Source: Spongorhabdus nitratireducens
Lineage (GTDB): Bacteria > Pseudomonadota > Gammaproteobacteria > Pseudomonadales > Endozoicomonadaceae
Reading direction: 5' to 3'
NCBI GenBank assembly: GCA_947387575.1
Contig: CANDOC010000001.1
Location: forward strand, 558,001-622,000
Length of the DNA stretch: 64,000 bases
Numbering within the stretch: the stretch's first letter is position 1; every line of letters begins with the position of its first letter. A program made the position numbers and the translations under genes. The notes below the pieces were generated by a model. That model had not been told where the DNA came from and did no database searches. It saw only the letters and a program-made list of their open reading frames with translations. Of the stretch, positions 52,643-62,079 are shown piece after piece.

Positions 52643-54238
52643 TTAATAGCTTGTCACTTCAGCCTTCTGGCCATCATAGACAACATGTACCATTGGTTTC
52701 TTTTCAGGGTTGATACAGGGTGGATTGATTGCAACAGCGTAGACATCCCATGTCACCTGCTTCTCTTCCAGTGTCAGTACAGCAAAACCATGCTGGCTAC
52801 TGTCGAAATGCTTCAGGTGGTGATTCTGTATTTGCAACCACTTATGGACTGCCTCCATTAAATGTTCAAATGTGCCCAGAATACCATGCTCTTCCTTGAG
52901 GTTTGGAGAGGTGACCGAGGGTGTCATCAGTTCAAGGGCGACATGATCGGGAGACTCTGGTTCATCAGCCGGGGTAACGTAAGAAACCAGTGAGGTATGC
53001 ATATCACCGGTGATAATAATAACGTTTTTAAGGCTTAGAGCTTCAATAGCCGATTTAATAAGTTTTCGTTCGTGAACGAAACCATTCCACTGATCGGAGT
53101 TATGCAGTACATCAGGAATCAGCTTGATAAGTCCGCCCAGTATCTGAAATCTGGAGAACATGGTCTGGTTGCCCCATAGCCGCCAGCAAGCATCGCTTTG
53201 TTCAAGACTTTTCAATAGCCATGTCCGCTGCTCCAACCCTAACATGGTTTTATCCGGATGATCATTATCCACCTCTTTGCCGTCACGGTAGCTACGAGTA
53301 TCGGTCATTACCAGGTCAGCCATTTTTCCCAACCGCAATGATCGCTGAAGAGTGACAAAGCTATGTGGGTCGGTTGCTTCCCAGTTCACTTTTGCATTGC
53401 TGGGGTTATAGATCACCCAGGCCTTTCGTGCTGCCAGCACCAGATCAGTTTTTTGCTGTGGAGACAATCTCTGATAACGCTTGCCGGGAAGCCCCGGACA
53501 ATCCAGCTTCCGGTCCCAGTAAATATTATCTGCTACTTCATGATCATCAGGAATCAGCGTGCAGGCTACAGAGGCCAGCATCTTCTGCAGCGGTTCATCA
53601 CCAAGATATGAGCGGTAAATATGGCAGAAATCTTCAAACGTCATGGCAGAACGCTTTTGGCTGGGTAATGTCAGCCGGCGCAATATTTCGGCATCTTCAG
53701 AATCATACTCGGCATATTCGTAAATAAAGTCACCGTCAAAGAAAAGCAGATCGACCTCACCTTTCATTGCCATCTCCGCCACCAGATGATGGGCATTGAA
53801 GTGGCCGGTTGAATAATCCTGACAGGTCATAACCACCACTTTCAGTGGACGTATCACATCAGGCTTGGGTAATGTCCGGGTTCTGCCGGTCCGACTGGAT
53901 TGCTGCTGATAGGAAAAGCGGTAGAAATACACCGTATCTGGATTCAGCCTGCCGCTCAGGTCAACATGAACCGTGTAATCCCTGTCAGGAATGACATCAT
54001 GTTGTTCTGTGAACAGTATTGGATTGAAACTTTCGTTAAGAGCCACTTCAAGTGTCACCGTGTTCCCGGCGGTACACATTCCGGGATCAAGCCGGGTCCA
54101 CAGTACAACACCATTATCTGAGGGATCGCCCGATCGAACGCCCAGACTAAAGGGGCCTGTGGCATAAGCACTGCTGTAAAACAGTGACATGAATAAAAAA
54201 AGAAACGCTGAACAGCGAAGAGAAAAAAGATGTTTCAT
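52643..54238 (-). CDS. PhoD-type alkaline phosphatase/phosphodiesterase, secreted
   Basis: 531 residues with a signal peptide (AFLFLFMSLFYSSAYA). Family segments: FSLGVRSGDPSDNGVVLWTRLDPG, RYSFQQQ-like YFYRFSYQQQ, FFDGDFIYEYAEY, TLIPDDHEVADNIYW and IITGDMHTS (about residues 400-410), which provide the metal ligands of PhoD (Fe/Ca). PhoD enzymes release phosphate from mono- and diesters outside the cytoplasm. Usual length and a complete active site suggest a working enzyme. Confidence 0.9.
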   Translation of the reverse strand: MKHLFSLRCSAFLFLFMSLFYSSAYATGPFSLGVRSGDPSDNGVVLWTRLDPGMCTAGNTVTLEVALNESFNPILFTEQHDVIPDRDYTVHVDLSGRLNPDTVYFYRFSYQQQSSRTGRTRTLPKPDVIRPLKVVVMTCQDYSTGHFNAHHLVAEMAMKGEVDLLFFDGDFIYEYAEYDSEDAEILRRLTLPSQKRSAMTFEDFCHIYRSYLGDEPLQKMLASVACTLIPDDHEVADNIYWDRKLDCPGLPGKRYQRLSPQQKTDLVLAARKAWVIYNPSNAKVNWEATDPHSFVTLQRSLRLGKMADLVMTDTRSYRDGKEVDNDHPDKTMLGLEQRTWLLKSLEQSDACWRLWGNQTMFSRFQILGGLIKLIPDVLHNSDQWNGFVHERKLIKSAIEALSLKNVIIITGDMHTSLVSYVTPADEPESPDHVALELMTPSVTSPNLKEEHGILGTFEHLMEAVHKWLQIQNHHLKHFDSSQHGFAVLTLEEKQVTWDVYAVAINPPCINPEKKPMVHVVYDGQKAEVTSY

Positions 54239-54463
54239 GGTTCTGACCCCACGGTATAGAGCAGAAAGTAGCAGGAAGGACTGACCGTGAAGTGTAGTTA
54301 GCTTTTTGGTGGGGCATTAATCTTGATCGTCTTTTGGACGCTTGCTTCAATATTTTTTCAAAACCCGGGACTAAAAAATAATCTGTGACGTCTATAGAGA
54401 TAAAAGTGATGTTTGCAAGACAAAACATTGCTTTAACTTCAACAAAGATCAGATAGGCAAACT

Positions 54464-54907
54464 ATGACGTCAACTCGCTTCAGCCTGATTCGCCCCCTCC
54501 CAGGCCTGCTGCTGACAATATTACTGACCAATGCAGGACTGACTTCTGCTGCAGCCCCGGAGATCAGTGATGAGCAGCGGGAAAAGATCGAGCAACAATT
54601 GCAAGATACCAAAGCCCGTCTCAAGTTAACCCCGGAACAGGAAGCCAAACTGACGCCCATTCTGGAAGCCAGCAGGGAGAAGCGTATGGAGGTATTCGAA
54701 AAATACGGCTTGGGCAACAGTGGAGAAAGGAAGAAGCTCAGCTTCCGCGAAAAACGTGCGCTGGGCAAAGAGATGAAAACCCTTCGGACGGAAACCAACA
54801 AGCAAGTAAAGGAGGTGTTGAGCGAAGATCAATATAACGAATACCTGGTCATTCAGGACGAGCGCAAGCAGAAAATGCGCGAACGCATCCAGAACCGCAA
54901 CAGCTGA
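54464..54907 (+). CDS. Spy/CpxP-like periplasmic protein
   Basis: 147 residues with a signal peptide (SLIRPLPGLLLTILLTNAGLTSAAA). The mature part is a charged helical protein with LTPEQEAKLTPILEASREKRMEVF and LSEDQYNEYLVIQDERKQKMRERI, the LTxxQ-type motifs of Spy/CpxP chaperone-like proteins. It starts an operon that also holds a sterol desaturase and an ECF sigma factor, which suggests an envelope-stress theme. Confidence 0.78.
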   Translation: MTSTRFSLIRPLPGLLLTILLTNAGLTSAAAPEISDEQREKIEQQLQDTKARLKLTPEQEAKLTPILEASREKRMEVFEKYGLGNSGERKKLSFREKRALGKEMKTLRTETNKQVKEVLSEDQYNEYLVIQDERKQKMRERIQNRNS

Positions 54908-54919
54908 CGGAGGCAAGTA

Positions 54920-55792
54920 ATGGAGTTGTCAGTAATGAGCGGAGGTCTCCGGTTTTTAGTGTTTCTCGGGATTTTTGTCCTGCTTGAAGCCGGCTGGTTA
55001 ATACTGCAGCGTCGTCAGTCATACCCCTGGAAGCCGGCGCTGGCTTCCTTTGCGGTCGCAGCCATCAAACGGATTATTGAGGTAGCGACAGCCGGTATTG
55101 CCGCCGGTTTTATGTTCTGGGTATACAGTCATCGGTTCTGGACCATTGAAATCACCGGTCTGGCCAGTGGTTTCCTGTTTTTCCTGTTACTGGAATTCTG
55201 CTATTACTGGCATCACCGCTGGGCTCATGAAATCCGCTGGCTGTGGGCGACACACTGTGTTCATCATACCCCGGCTGATATGAATCTGTCGGTATCCGGC
55301 AGGCTGGGCTGGACCGGACTGATATCCGGCAGTGTGATCTTCTTTGCACCACTGGCATTGATCGGATTTCATCCGCTGGCGATATTCCTCGGGCTATCGG
55401 CCAGTCTGTTTTACCAGATCTGGATTCATACCGAACTGGTGGGGAAACTGGGGCCGCTCGAATGGGTGTTCAACACACCTTCCCATCACCGTGCCCATCA
55501 CGGCTCCAACCGAAGGTATATCAATAAAAACTACGGTGGCGTACTGATTATCTATGACCGGATTTTCGGCACTTTTGTTGAGGAGATTGTCGATGAGAGC
55601 GAACCCGTTGTCTACGGACTGACCCGGCCTGTTAACAGCAATAATCCGTTCAGGATTGCCCTGCATGAATGGTTTAATATGGCCCGCGATCTGAATCAGG
55701 CCACCAGCTGGAAACATATTCCGGGCTATCTGTTCGGCCCGCCTGGCTGGAAGCCCGGACGCCGGCGTACCGGCCAGCAGCGACAGGCCTGA
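54920..55792 (+). CDS. Sterol desaturase/fatty acid hydroxylase family membrane protein
   Basis: 290 residues, several hydrophobic helices. The three histidine motifs that bind the di-iron centre are present: HHRWAHE (about residue 97), CVHHTPADMN (about 113) and TPSHHRAHHG (about 190). The family oxidises lipid acyl chains, sterols or hopanoids in the inner membrane. GGAGG lies 7 bases before the ATG and the gap to the Spy-like gene is 12 bases, so it is in the same operon. Confidence 0.88.
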   Translation: MELSVMSGGLRFLVFLGIFVLLEAGWLILQRRQSYPWKPALASFAVAAIKRIIEVATAGIAAGFMFWVYSHRFWTIEITGLASGFLFFLLLEFCYYWHHRWAHEIRWLWATHCVHHTPADMNLSVSGRLGWTGLISGSVIFFAPLALIGFHPLAIFLGLSASLFYQIWIHTELVGKLGPLEWVFNTPSHHRAHHGSNRRYINKNYGGVLIIYDRIFGTFVEEIVDESEPVVYGLTRPVNSNNPFRIALHEWFNMARDLNQATSWKHIPGYLFGPPGWKPGRRRTGQQRQA

Positions 55793-55807
55793 TGGGAGTA
55801 TTGACTG

Positions 55808-56389
55808 TTGCGACCGATTTCGAACAACCCGGTGACAGTAACATCAGATACTTCGGACTCTGACCTGGTGGCTGCCGTAACAGGCGGCAACCGGCAGGCT
55901 TTCCGGCTGATTGTAGAACGTTATGAAGGTGCTGTTGCCACTACCGTTATCAGTATGCTGGGCAATATTACCGAAGCGGAGGATATTGCCCAGGAAACCA
56001 TGATCCAGGCCTATCGCGCCCTGCCCTCTTACAAGGGCGAGGCCAGTTTCAAGACCTGGCTCAGCCGGATTGCGGTCAACCGTTCGCTGGATGCCCTGCG
56101 ACGGAAAAAACGCCGCTTTTTATGGTTTCTGAATAAAGACGACGATGATTTATTGAACGATGTACCTCAACAGCACTGCACCAATCAGCAACGGGAGCAA
56201 CGGGAAGCCATTCAGCAAAGCCTGCTGCAGTTGCAACCCGAATTCAGGGCTGTCGCGGTGCTGCGACTGGTACAGGGCTATAGCACAGAAGAAGCTGCCG
56301 ATATTCTGCAACTGCCAACAGGTACTGTGCTATCACGCCTGGCCCGGGCCAAAAAACAGCTGGCAGCCCAGCTGCGGGAGAGACTTTGA
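55808..56389 (+). CDS. ECF-type RNA polymerase sigma factor
   Basis: 193 residues with a TTG start (GGGAG 10 bases upstream). Region 2: LVAAVTGGNRQAFRLIVERYEGAVATTVISMLGNITEAEDIAQETMIQAYRALPSYKGEASFKTWLSRIAVNRSLDALRRKKRR (about residues 20-100). Region 4: REAIQQSLLQLQPEFRAVAVLRLVQGYSTEEAADILQLPTGTVLSRLARAKKQL. This is a complete sigma-2/sigma-4 pair. The next gene overlaps its stop (TGATG) and encodes a small membrane protein, as is usual for anti-sigma factors. Confidence 0.93.
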   Translation: MRPISNNPVTVTSDTSDSDLVAAVTGGNRQAFRLIVERYEGAVATTVISMLGNITEAEDIAQETMIQAYRALPSYKGEASFKTWLSRIAVNRSLDALRRKKRRFLWFLNKDDDDLLNDVPQQHCTNQQREQREAIQQSLLQLQPEFRAVAVLRLVQGYSTEEAADILQLPTGTVLSRLARAKKQLAAQLRERL

Positions 56390-56709
56390 TGAACCATGAC
56401 GATGAACAGGAAAAGCAACTGCGGCAACAATTAGCCAGTCTGCAGGTGAAAGGCTTTGAAAGCGGTTTTTTTGCCGATCGGGTGATGCAGCAACTGCAAC
56501 GGGAAACCGACTCAGGATTTTTATCCGGACTTCATGAAGAATTGCAGCGAATGTTTTTCCGGGTCAGCCTCCCTGCCGCCGCTTTTGCGCTGGTTCTGGG
56601 CGCTGTCAATCTGATGATTTATTCAACCCCGGATCTCACCGTCAGCGGTTTTGTCGATGCCCTGCTGGGTATCCGAGGGCTGGAATCCGATCTGCTTTTT
56701 ACGATCTGA
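56389..56709 (+). CDS. Putative anti-sigma factor, membrane
   Basis: 106 residues from the ATG at 56389 that overlaps the sigma stop. A charged N-terminal 60 residues (cytoplasmic) is followed by one membrane helix (SLPAAAFALVLGAVNLMIYSTP). That topology, the overlap with the ECF sigma gene and the length fit a single-pass anti-sigma. No ZAS zinc motif (HxxxCxxC) is seen, so the sigma contact mode is unknown. Confidence 0.72.
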   Translation: MNHDDEQEKQLRQQLASLQVKGFESGFFADRVMQQLQRETDSGFLSGLHEELQRMFFRVSLPAAAFALVLGAVNLMIYSTPDLTVSGFVDALLGIRGLESDLLFTI

Positions 56710-56739
56710 GTATAACGACTTTAAAGGCCTGATATTTTT

Positions 56740-57123
56740 ATGCAGACACAGAAGCTGAAAACCCTGTCGATCCTGCTTGCGACCCTGTTGGTTGGAGGTT
56801 TGATCGGCGCATTACTGACCGGCGCACTGGTGCGTAACAAGCTGCAGGACGTTCGGGCGCTTGCGAGCCGCGATGGTTTTATAGCCAAAATGGAAGAGGT
56901 GATAAAGCCCGATTCACCAGAACAGCAACGTGAGGTGCAGCAGATTCTGAGCCACTACGGCACTCGAATCGAATCCATTACACAACACTCCAAAGCGCTG
57001 TTGAAACATGAAATGGACAGCATGACCACTGCATTGCAGGAAGTAGTCAGTCCGCAACAACTGGCACAGCTGGAAAAACGCAGGCAACTGTTGGGCCGGA
57101 TATCCGGGCACAGCCCGGACTGA
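56740..57123 (+). CDS. Membrane-anchored periplasmic helical protein (heavy-metal-resistance/Spy-type)
   Basis: 127 residues: one N-terminal membrane helix (LSILLATLLVGGLIGALLTGALV) and a periplasmic helical domain with IAKMEEVIKPDSPEQQREVQQILSHYGTRIESITQHSK. The pattern is close to CnrX/ZraP or Spy-type sensors. With the sigma and anti-sigma genes it would complete an envelope-signal module; metal binding is not shown, as only a few His are present. Confidence 0.7.
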   Translation: MQTQKLKTLSILLATLLVGGLIGALLTGALVRNKLQDVRALASRDGFIAKMEEVIKPDSPEQQREVQQILSHYGTRIESITQHSKALLKHEMDSMTTALQEVVSPQQLAQLEKRRQLLGRISGHSPD

Positions 57124-57128
57124 ACAGC

Positions 57129-57809
57129 TCAAGGCAGGAGCATCCTGAATATAAAGGTTGCTCCCTGTATAACAATCACGACTCCGGCAATAGCAAATAC
57201 CGTACCTGTGAAATACAGTATCCTGGTCCTTGCCTGTTGCAGCTTGTTTTGTATGGCTGCAATAGTCAGCGCCTGCGACATACCGCCAAACCACAGCAGG
57301 GAGATCATAAATATCTCCAGTGCCAGCAGGCTTTTCAGTACCAGGCTGCTGGATGGTGACACCACACTGGCCATAATACTGGCGAAATAGACGATCGCTT
57401 TAGGGTTCAGCAGGTTAGTCATATAGCCTCGAACCCAGGTAGTGGTAACCGTCTCGGAAACAGCAACTGCCGTCGTTAATCCGTTATCGGGTGCCGTGCT
57501 CTTTAGTAAGTTATGATGCGCCCTGCCCTCAATAAGTGACTGATAGCCCAGCCACAGCAGATAAAATCCGCCCAGCAATTGCAGTATCCCTTTGGCCAGC
57601 GGATATTGTTCCAGCAACAAGGTTACACCGGCCAGTACCAGTATGGCATGAGTAAGAATGCCACAGGACAGCCCGACAGCGCCCCATAATGCCTGCCGGG
57701 GTGACAGGCAGGTACTGTTACGCATCACCAGCGCTGCATCCGGCCCCGGTGAGATTACCGCCATTAAATGGGTCAGTCCGATAAATAAAAAGGGATACTC
57801 CATTATCAC
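57129..57809 (-). CDS. LysE/RhtB-family exporter
   Basis: 226 residues with six hydrophobic segments. Signature near the N-terminus: FIGLTHLMAVISPGPDAALVMRNSTCLSPRQALWGAVGLSCGILTHAIL (about residues 7-55), the LysE family pattern. Members export amino acids such as lysine, homoserine, threonine or cysteine. The AraC gene lies next to it on the same strand, 120 bases upstream, and may regulate it. Confidence 0.9.
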   Translation of the reverse strand: MIMEYPFLFIGLTHLMAVISPGPDAALVMRNSTCLSPRQALWGAVGLSCGILTHAILVLAGVTLLLEQYPLAKGILQLLGGFYLLWLGYQSLIEGRAHHNLLKSTAPDNGLTTAVAVSETVTTTWVRGYMTNLLNPKAIVYFASIMASVVSPSSSLVLKSLLALEIFMISLLWFGGMSQALTIAAIQNKLQQARTRILYFTGTVFAIAGVVIVIQGATFIFRMLLP

Positions 57810-57928
57810 TACCTCGCCTTTTATCCGTTGTTGTTACGGTGGTATATGTTGTTACGATGGGATATTTCCATTGGGCCGCAGGATGACATATCAGGCTGAG
57901 GTCTGACTTGGATAAAATTGCACCGGTG

Positions 57929-58744
57929 TTAACGGGTGAATGAGGAAGGCGTAATACCGTATGCCTTGCGGAATACCCGGCAGAGGTGGCTCTGGTCACA
58001 AAAGCCCGAGGCATGGGCAGCTTCGCAAATAGAAGTCTTTCCACTTCGTAGCAGCTGGCGGGCATAATCAAGTCGCAACTGAACCAGCCAGGCATGGGGG
58101 GTGAAATGCATGGTCTTACGAAACTGGCGGAGCAACCGGTATTGATCCAGATCCAGCAATTTTCCGAGTTCTGTCAGGGAAATTTTTCGGTCGATATTAG
58201 CCAGACAATAATCCCTTATTATATTAACCGCCTGCGTTGATAAGCCTGAATGGTCTGACGGCAACTGAGTCGAATCAGTTCCTGAAATCAACTGCTGCAT
58301 CAATTCCAGCCAGCGGCTCTGAACCCAGAGTGGATCAGCATCGGGGTTTGTCACCGTACGATGAAAGCTGACGAGGTCCTGAAACAATTGTGGGTTCTCA
58401 ATAACCGGCTGGTTAAAGTTAAGTGTCGTACTACCTACTCCCCAAAGCGGCTGCAGCTGTACTGCCAGATCCGGGCTGATACCAAAGACTCTCAGTTCAA
58501 ACCCATCCCGCGCCAGATCCTGCCCGTAATGCAGTTCATCTGGATTGGTCAGCGCTATCATGCCTGGCCCGAGTGAATGATTTGCTCCCTTCTGGTACTG
58601 GCGCAGGCCGCCCCGGCAGATCAGCCCGATATGGTGATCACCATGACAGTGCCGTCCGAAATCAAACTCGCGCACCTTCAGATGGCCGAGTTCAAGCCCG
58701 GGAATCAAACGGGAATGGTGATATTTGACCTGATGCTGTGGCAC
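57929..58744 (-). CDS. AraC-family regulator
   Basis: 271 residues. An N-terminal cupin-like ligand domain (HCHGDHHIGLICRGGLRQYQKGANHSLGPGMIALTNPDELHYGQ) is followed by the C-terminal AraC DNA-binding domain: ISLTELGKLLDLDQYRLLRQFRKTMHFTPHAWLVQLRLDYARQLLRSGKTSICEAAHASGFCDQSHLCRVFRKAYGITPS (about 187-268), with both helix-turn-helix motifs. Gene order with the LysE exporter suggests control of amino acid export. Confidence 0.9.
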   Translation of the reverse strand: MPQHQVKYHHSRLIPGLELGHLKVREFDFGRHCHGDHHIGLICRGGLRQYQKGANHSLGPGMIALTNPDELHYGQDLARDGFELRVFGISPDLAVQLQPLWGVGSTTLNFNQPVIENPQLFQDLVSFHRTVTNPDADPLWVQSRWLELMQQLISGTDSTQLPSDHSGLSTQAVNIIRDYCLANIDRKISLTELGKLLDLDQYRLLRQFRKTMHFTPHAWLVQLRLDYARQLLRSGKTSICEAAHASGFCDQSHLCRVFRKAYGITPSSFTR

Positions 58745-59054
58745 AGGCTGTCCTCTTGCGACTGTCAGCCTGAATATTCTAGAGAGGATGTTGTTACAGA
58801 GCTATTCGACATTGGTTGAAGCACAAAATAGTTGAATAACAAAAAAGTTTGAAGAATAACAAAACTGTGGTCATTCCCTGCAGTCATCGTGACAAGTCTG
58901 TTGCAAGCACAGCAACCCGTTACCTTTTGGTAGAAATAGTGTTGTCAGACTCTTTCATTTATTCAATAAGTTATCTTGTATTCAGTAATAGCTTTGATGT
59001 GTCTATATCTGCCCTTCAGGGAGAAAGGTCAATATAACAGCCCGGAGGCTGAGT
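58745..59054. other. Intergenic region, 310 bp
   Basis: Upstream region of the 855-residue secreted protein and of the minus-strand AraC gene. It is A/T-rich and must hold both promoters, but I see no clear operator or hairpin. The GGAGG before the plus-strand ATG at 59055 is the only strong site. Confidence 0.5.
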
Positions 59055-61622
59055 ATGCGTCACAAGATACAACCGGGACTTCAGGTACTTTTGTCGCTGG
59101 TGCTGCTATTGCCGGTTAGCCGGGGGTATGCAGAGCATGACTATGACTCAATCGAAGTAATGATTCCCCGCTGGTTATATGTTGTTACCCTGCCAGATTC
59201 TACCGGCAAGATGGCCTGCTCCCATATACAGCTGAACAGTATGTCCGGAAGCCCCGATAATCTCTCATTTCATTATCTGGGCCATGCTGCGGGCAAGGGA
59301 AATACGCTGAAGTACTATCCGATCAGAAAGACAGATGACTATCTGCTTGATCCGGCCAAAGTCATTATGATTTTTGCTAATCGGCAACAGGATAGCCGTA
59401 CAGAAGGTTTCTATCTGATAACCAGCTACCCGGCGAAAATTATGGATGTACTGTTCGGAAGTGCAGCCAAAGAACCTGCTCCTGTAACTAAAGGAAGTCT
59501 AGGAGCCTGCCCGGTTTTTTTTGCGTTTGCTTTTCGTTGTATACCATCAGAGGGTAGACCGGCATATTGGCTGGCCGATACATTTTTAACCAAAGAAGCT
59601 CGTCAACAGAGGCGAACGATTGCTGCTCTGGAAAAATCCTGGCTGGTAAGACTGACTCAGGCGCTGATAACCGAATGCACTGTCGATGAATTTCTGAAGT
59701 GCCCCGCTGGCTGTAGTTCTGTGCCTGTGATTATGGTTCAGGGCCGGATTGACACTAACCTTGACTGCACCTTCAAGTTTACGGCAGCGCTGGTTGCCTC
59801 AGGTGCCGGACTGGAGCCAAGCCCGGGAGGTGATGGTTGTGTCTTTCTGGTTGCAGACTCGCGGTCGGGATTTCGCTTGCAAAAATTCAACACCACTTCT
59901 GGTGAGTTTGAAGCCTTTTCCGATAAGTCGTTTCATTTGCCAAATGCACCCTGGTTTAATGCACCGTTTTATATAACAGGCTGGCACAATCCACCGAAAC
60001 CACGTTACAACAAACCAGGTGCAAACCTGGGCTCAACTGATTTTGCATGGAAGCCGGTTTGCAGACCGCAGGAATATCTTGCTTACAAACCCGCCGACAC
60101 AACTACCGACCCTTTTTCAACAAGTAGAACACTGTCTTCCAGCCTGCCTGTGAGCAGTACTCGAAGGGCTCCCATTGATGAAGCAATCTATACCGAGCCT
60201 GGAACCAATGGCCCGCAATTCAGCCTGCGAATACAACCCGGGCCGCCCCTGAATAGCCATTTACATTACGAGCCAGTGAGCCCTCCACCCGGCCCGGTGC
60301 GTGTTGGCTCTGTGTCCCGGAACCTGGCGCATTCTGTTCCGATTAGCACTAACTGTGCTTATAACCGCACAAGCGGTTTATGGGATTATCGTTTAAGTAC
60401 AGCTCTTGGTTCGCGCTCGAGCATAATGAGCAATTCTTCGGGATCTCCTCTACGGTTTACCAAAGATCGAAGTGACTCCGACTCTTCAGGCTACACTTCT
60501 CCAGGTCATAATGGTTTTCCTGCTCCGGGATACTCTGCAGAGTTTTCGGCCGTTGTTGAACATGCGGTGTTGCATAATAATGAAGCTGTCTTCAGTTCCG
60601 GCGCTGAACAGTGCCATGTAGAGCTGTGTTTGCAGGAAGCAAAAATGTTACTGAAGACTTATATGGAAATTATTGCACATGCATTCAACAAGAAACCCAT
60701 TGAAGGGCCTTGCCAGACTATCACCAAAAATCACATGCCGGACAAGTTGAAACTTCTTCCGGGGCAGGTGATAAAAATGGGGGAACCGAGAAACCAGCAA
60801 ACCGCTGCCTATCAGGATTTCAATGATAAAATAAGGCCATATCGTCCGGGGTACATCTCGGAGTACTGTCAATATTGTCAGCCCGGAAATAAGGAATATA
60901 CCAGATCAGGCATGGGGCATTTTGCAGGTCGATGTTTTACCCAGTGCCAACTGGATGACTGCCGGGGGCTTGATAGCTCAGGCTCAGGGACAGAGCTTGT
61001 ATTTAGTTGTGAGTATGACAGTCAGGGACTGATCAGCTCACCCTCCATGACCTCCTCCATGACCTCCTCCATGTTACCGCCAATCTCATATGATGTTGCG
61101 ATTGCCCAATTTACCTCGATTGTACGGCATGCGCTGTTTCATCTGGACGAGATGCTGTTTGTCGCGGGATGTGATGAGCAGCATGTTGCTCTGGTGGCGC
61201 AGTATGCCGGCATTGTGCTGAAACAGCATATTGAAGTAGTGCAGCAGATGTCTGGCAAAAAATTGCCATCACGTATGAAGAACTTTCCGAAACTTCAGAG
61301 ACAACTGGAGGAATTGGGACAGCAACCTTTTCTGGATCGACAGACCTTTGAAAGCCTCAGGAAAGCATTGGTCGCAGATCATCCTCCTTTTGTATCCCGG
61401 GTATGCTTGTATTGCAGGCCGGATAATCGTCAGTTTACCGACAAAGGCATCAGCTACTTTGCCCGGCAGCTGCTTGAAGCCCAACAGGATGAGCATGACT
61501 ATGTGAGGCATAGACCTGTACTGGAAAAAAATCCTGTACTGAAAAATAGTCCTGTACTGAAAAAAGACACTAACCCATTGTTACTGTGCAAGGAAAACCT
61601 ACGACGGCAAATCAGGTTGTAA
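59055..61622 (+). CDS. Secreted protein with internal duplication, orphan (possible effector)
   Basis: 855 residues. GGAGG is 9 bases before the ATG. Signal peptide: GLQVLLSLVLLLPVSRGYA. Residues about 20-330 form a first domain with several Cys; about 350-480 is Ser/Pro-rich. Two related domains follow (about 497-630 and 685-810): each opens with an AVVEHAVLH / SIVRHALFH helix, has CHVELCLQEAKMLLKTYMEII / QHVALVAQYAGIVLKQHIEVV, and ends in a CxxCxP motif (YCQYCQPGN / VCLYCRPDN). Short tandem repeats occur nearby (SMTSSM; VLEKNPVLKNSPVLKK). No family recognised. Confidence 0.75.
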   Translation: MRHKIQPGLQVLLSLVLLLPVSRGYAEHDYDSIEVMIPRWLYVVTLPDSTGKMACSHIQLNSMSGSPDNLSFHYLGHAAGKGNTLKYYPIRKTDDYLLDPAKVIMIFANRQQDSRTEGFYLITSYPAKIMDVLFGSAAKEPAPVTKGSLGACPVFFAFAFRCIPSEGRPAYWLADTFLTKEARQQRRTIAALEKSWLVRLTQALITECTVDEFLKCPAGCSSVPVIMVQGRIDTNLDCTFKFTAALVASGAGLEPSPGGDGCVFLVADSRSGFRLQKFNTTSGEFEAFSDKSFHLPNAPWFNAPFYITGWHNPPKPRYNKPGANLGSTDFAWKPVCRPQEYLAYKPADTTTDPFSTSRTLSSSLPVSSTRRAPIDEAIYTEPGTNGPQFSLRIQPGPPLNSHLHYEPVSPPPGPVRVGSVSRNLAHSVPISTNCAYNRTSGLWDYRLSTALGSRSSIMSNSSGSPLRFTKDRSDSDSSGYTSPGHNGFPAPGYSAEFSAVVEHAVLHNNEAVFSSGAEQCHVELCLQEAKMLLKTYMEIIAHAFNKKPIEGPCQTITKNHMPDKLKLLPGQVIKMGEPRNQQTAAYQDFNDKIRPYRPGYISEYCQYCQPGNKEYTRSGMGHFAGRCFTQCQLDDCRGLDSSGSGTELVFSCEYDSQGLISSPSMTSSMTSSMLPPISYDVAIAQFTSIVRHALFHLDEMLFVAGCDEQHVALVAQYAGIVLKQHIEVVQQMSGKKLPSRMKNFPKLQRQLEELGQQPFLDRQTFESLRKALVADHPPFVSRVCLYCRPDNRQFTDKGISYFARQLLEAQQDEHDYVRHRPVLEKNPVLKNSPVLKKDTNPLLLCKENLRRQIRL

Positions 61623-61715
61623 TCAGCAATTCATTCACGGGTAAAAGCCCTTCGCAACGCTATGAAAATCAGCCCGGAAACTGTTACGGTAAACAGACCA
61701 TAACAGGACATTGAT

Positions 61716-62042
61716 ATGACCGAAACGCCTGAAGCCCTGAGTCTTAAAGCAGTTACGCACCTGCTGGATAAATGGCAACTGTCGCCAGAACAGAAAACCG
61801 GTATTCTGCCACTGGAGCAGGATGATACGTATGAACGTGTTGCCCTGCTGCTGTCTATTCATCGCAGTTTACGACTGCTGTATCCCCATAACCCGGAGTT
61901 GCTTTACGGCTGGCCAATGATGCAGAGTAAAGAGCACGACGGGCTGAGCCCGCTGGATATTATGCTGGATGAAGGTCTGGCGGGTATTCGTATGATTGCC
62001 AGCAGTTTGGAACATAGTTTGGAACATAGTCTGCAACGTTAA
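61716..62042 (+). CDS. Xre/MbcA/ParS-type antitoxin (DUF2384)
   Basis: 108 residues. The DUF2384 pattern is clear: YERVALLLSIHRSLRLLYPHNPELLYGWPMMQSKEHDGLSPLDIMLDEGLAGIRMI (about residues 45-100). Such proteins are antitoxins of RES toxins or stand-alone parS regulators. No RES-type gene lies next to it in this window, so it is either orphan, or its role is not in toxin neutralisation. Confidence 0.85.
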   Translation: MTETPEALSLKAVTHLLDKWQLSPEQKTGILPLEQDDTYERVALLLSIHRSLRLLYPHNPELLYGWPMMQSKEHDGLSPLDIMLDEGLAGIRMIASSLEHSLEHSLQR

Positions 62043-62079
62043 TATTATGCGCCCTCCCCTGTTTCTCCCTGCTTTTTCG

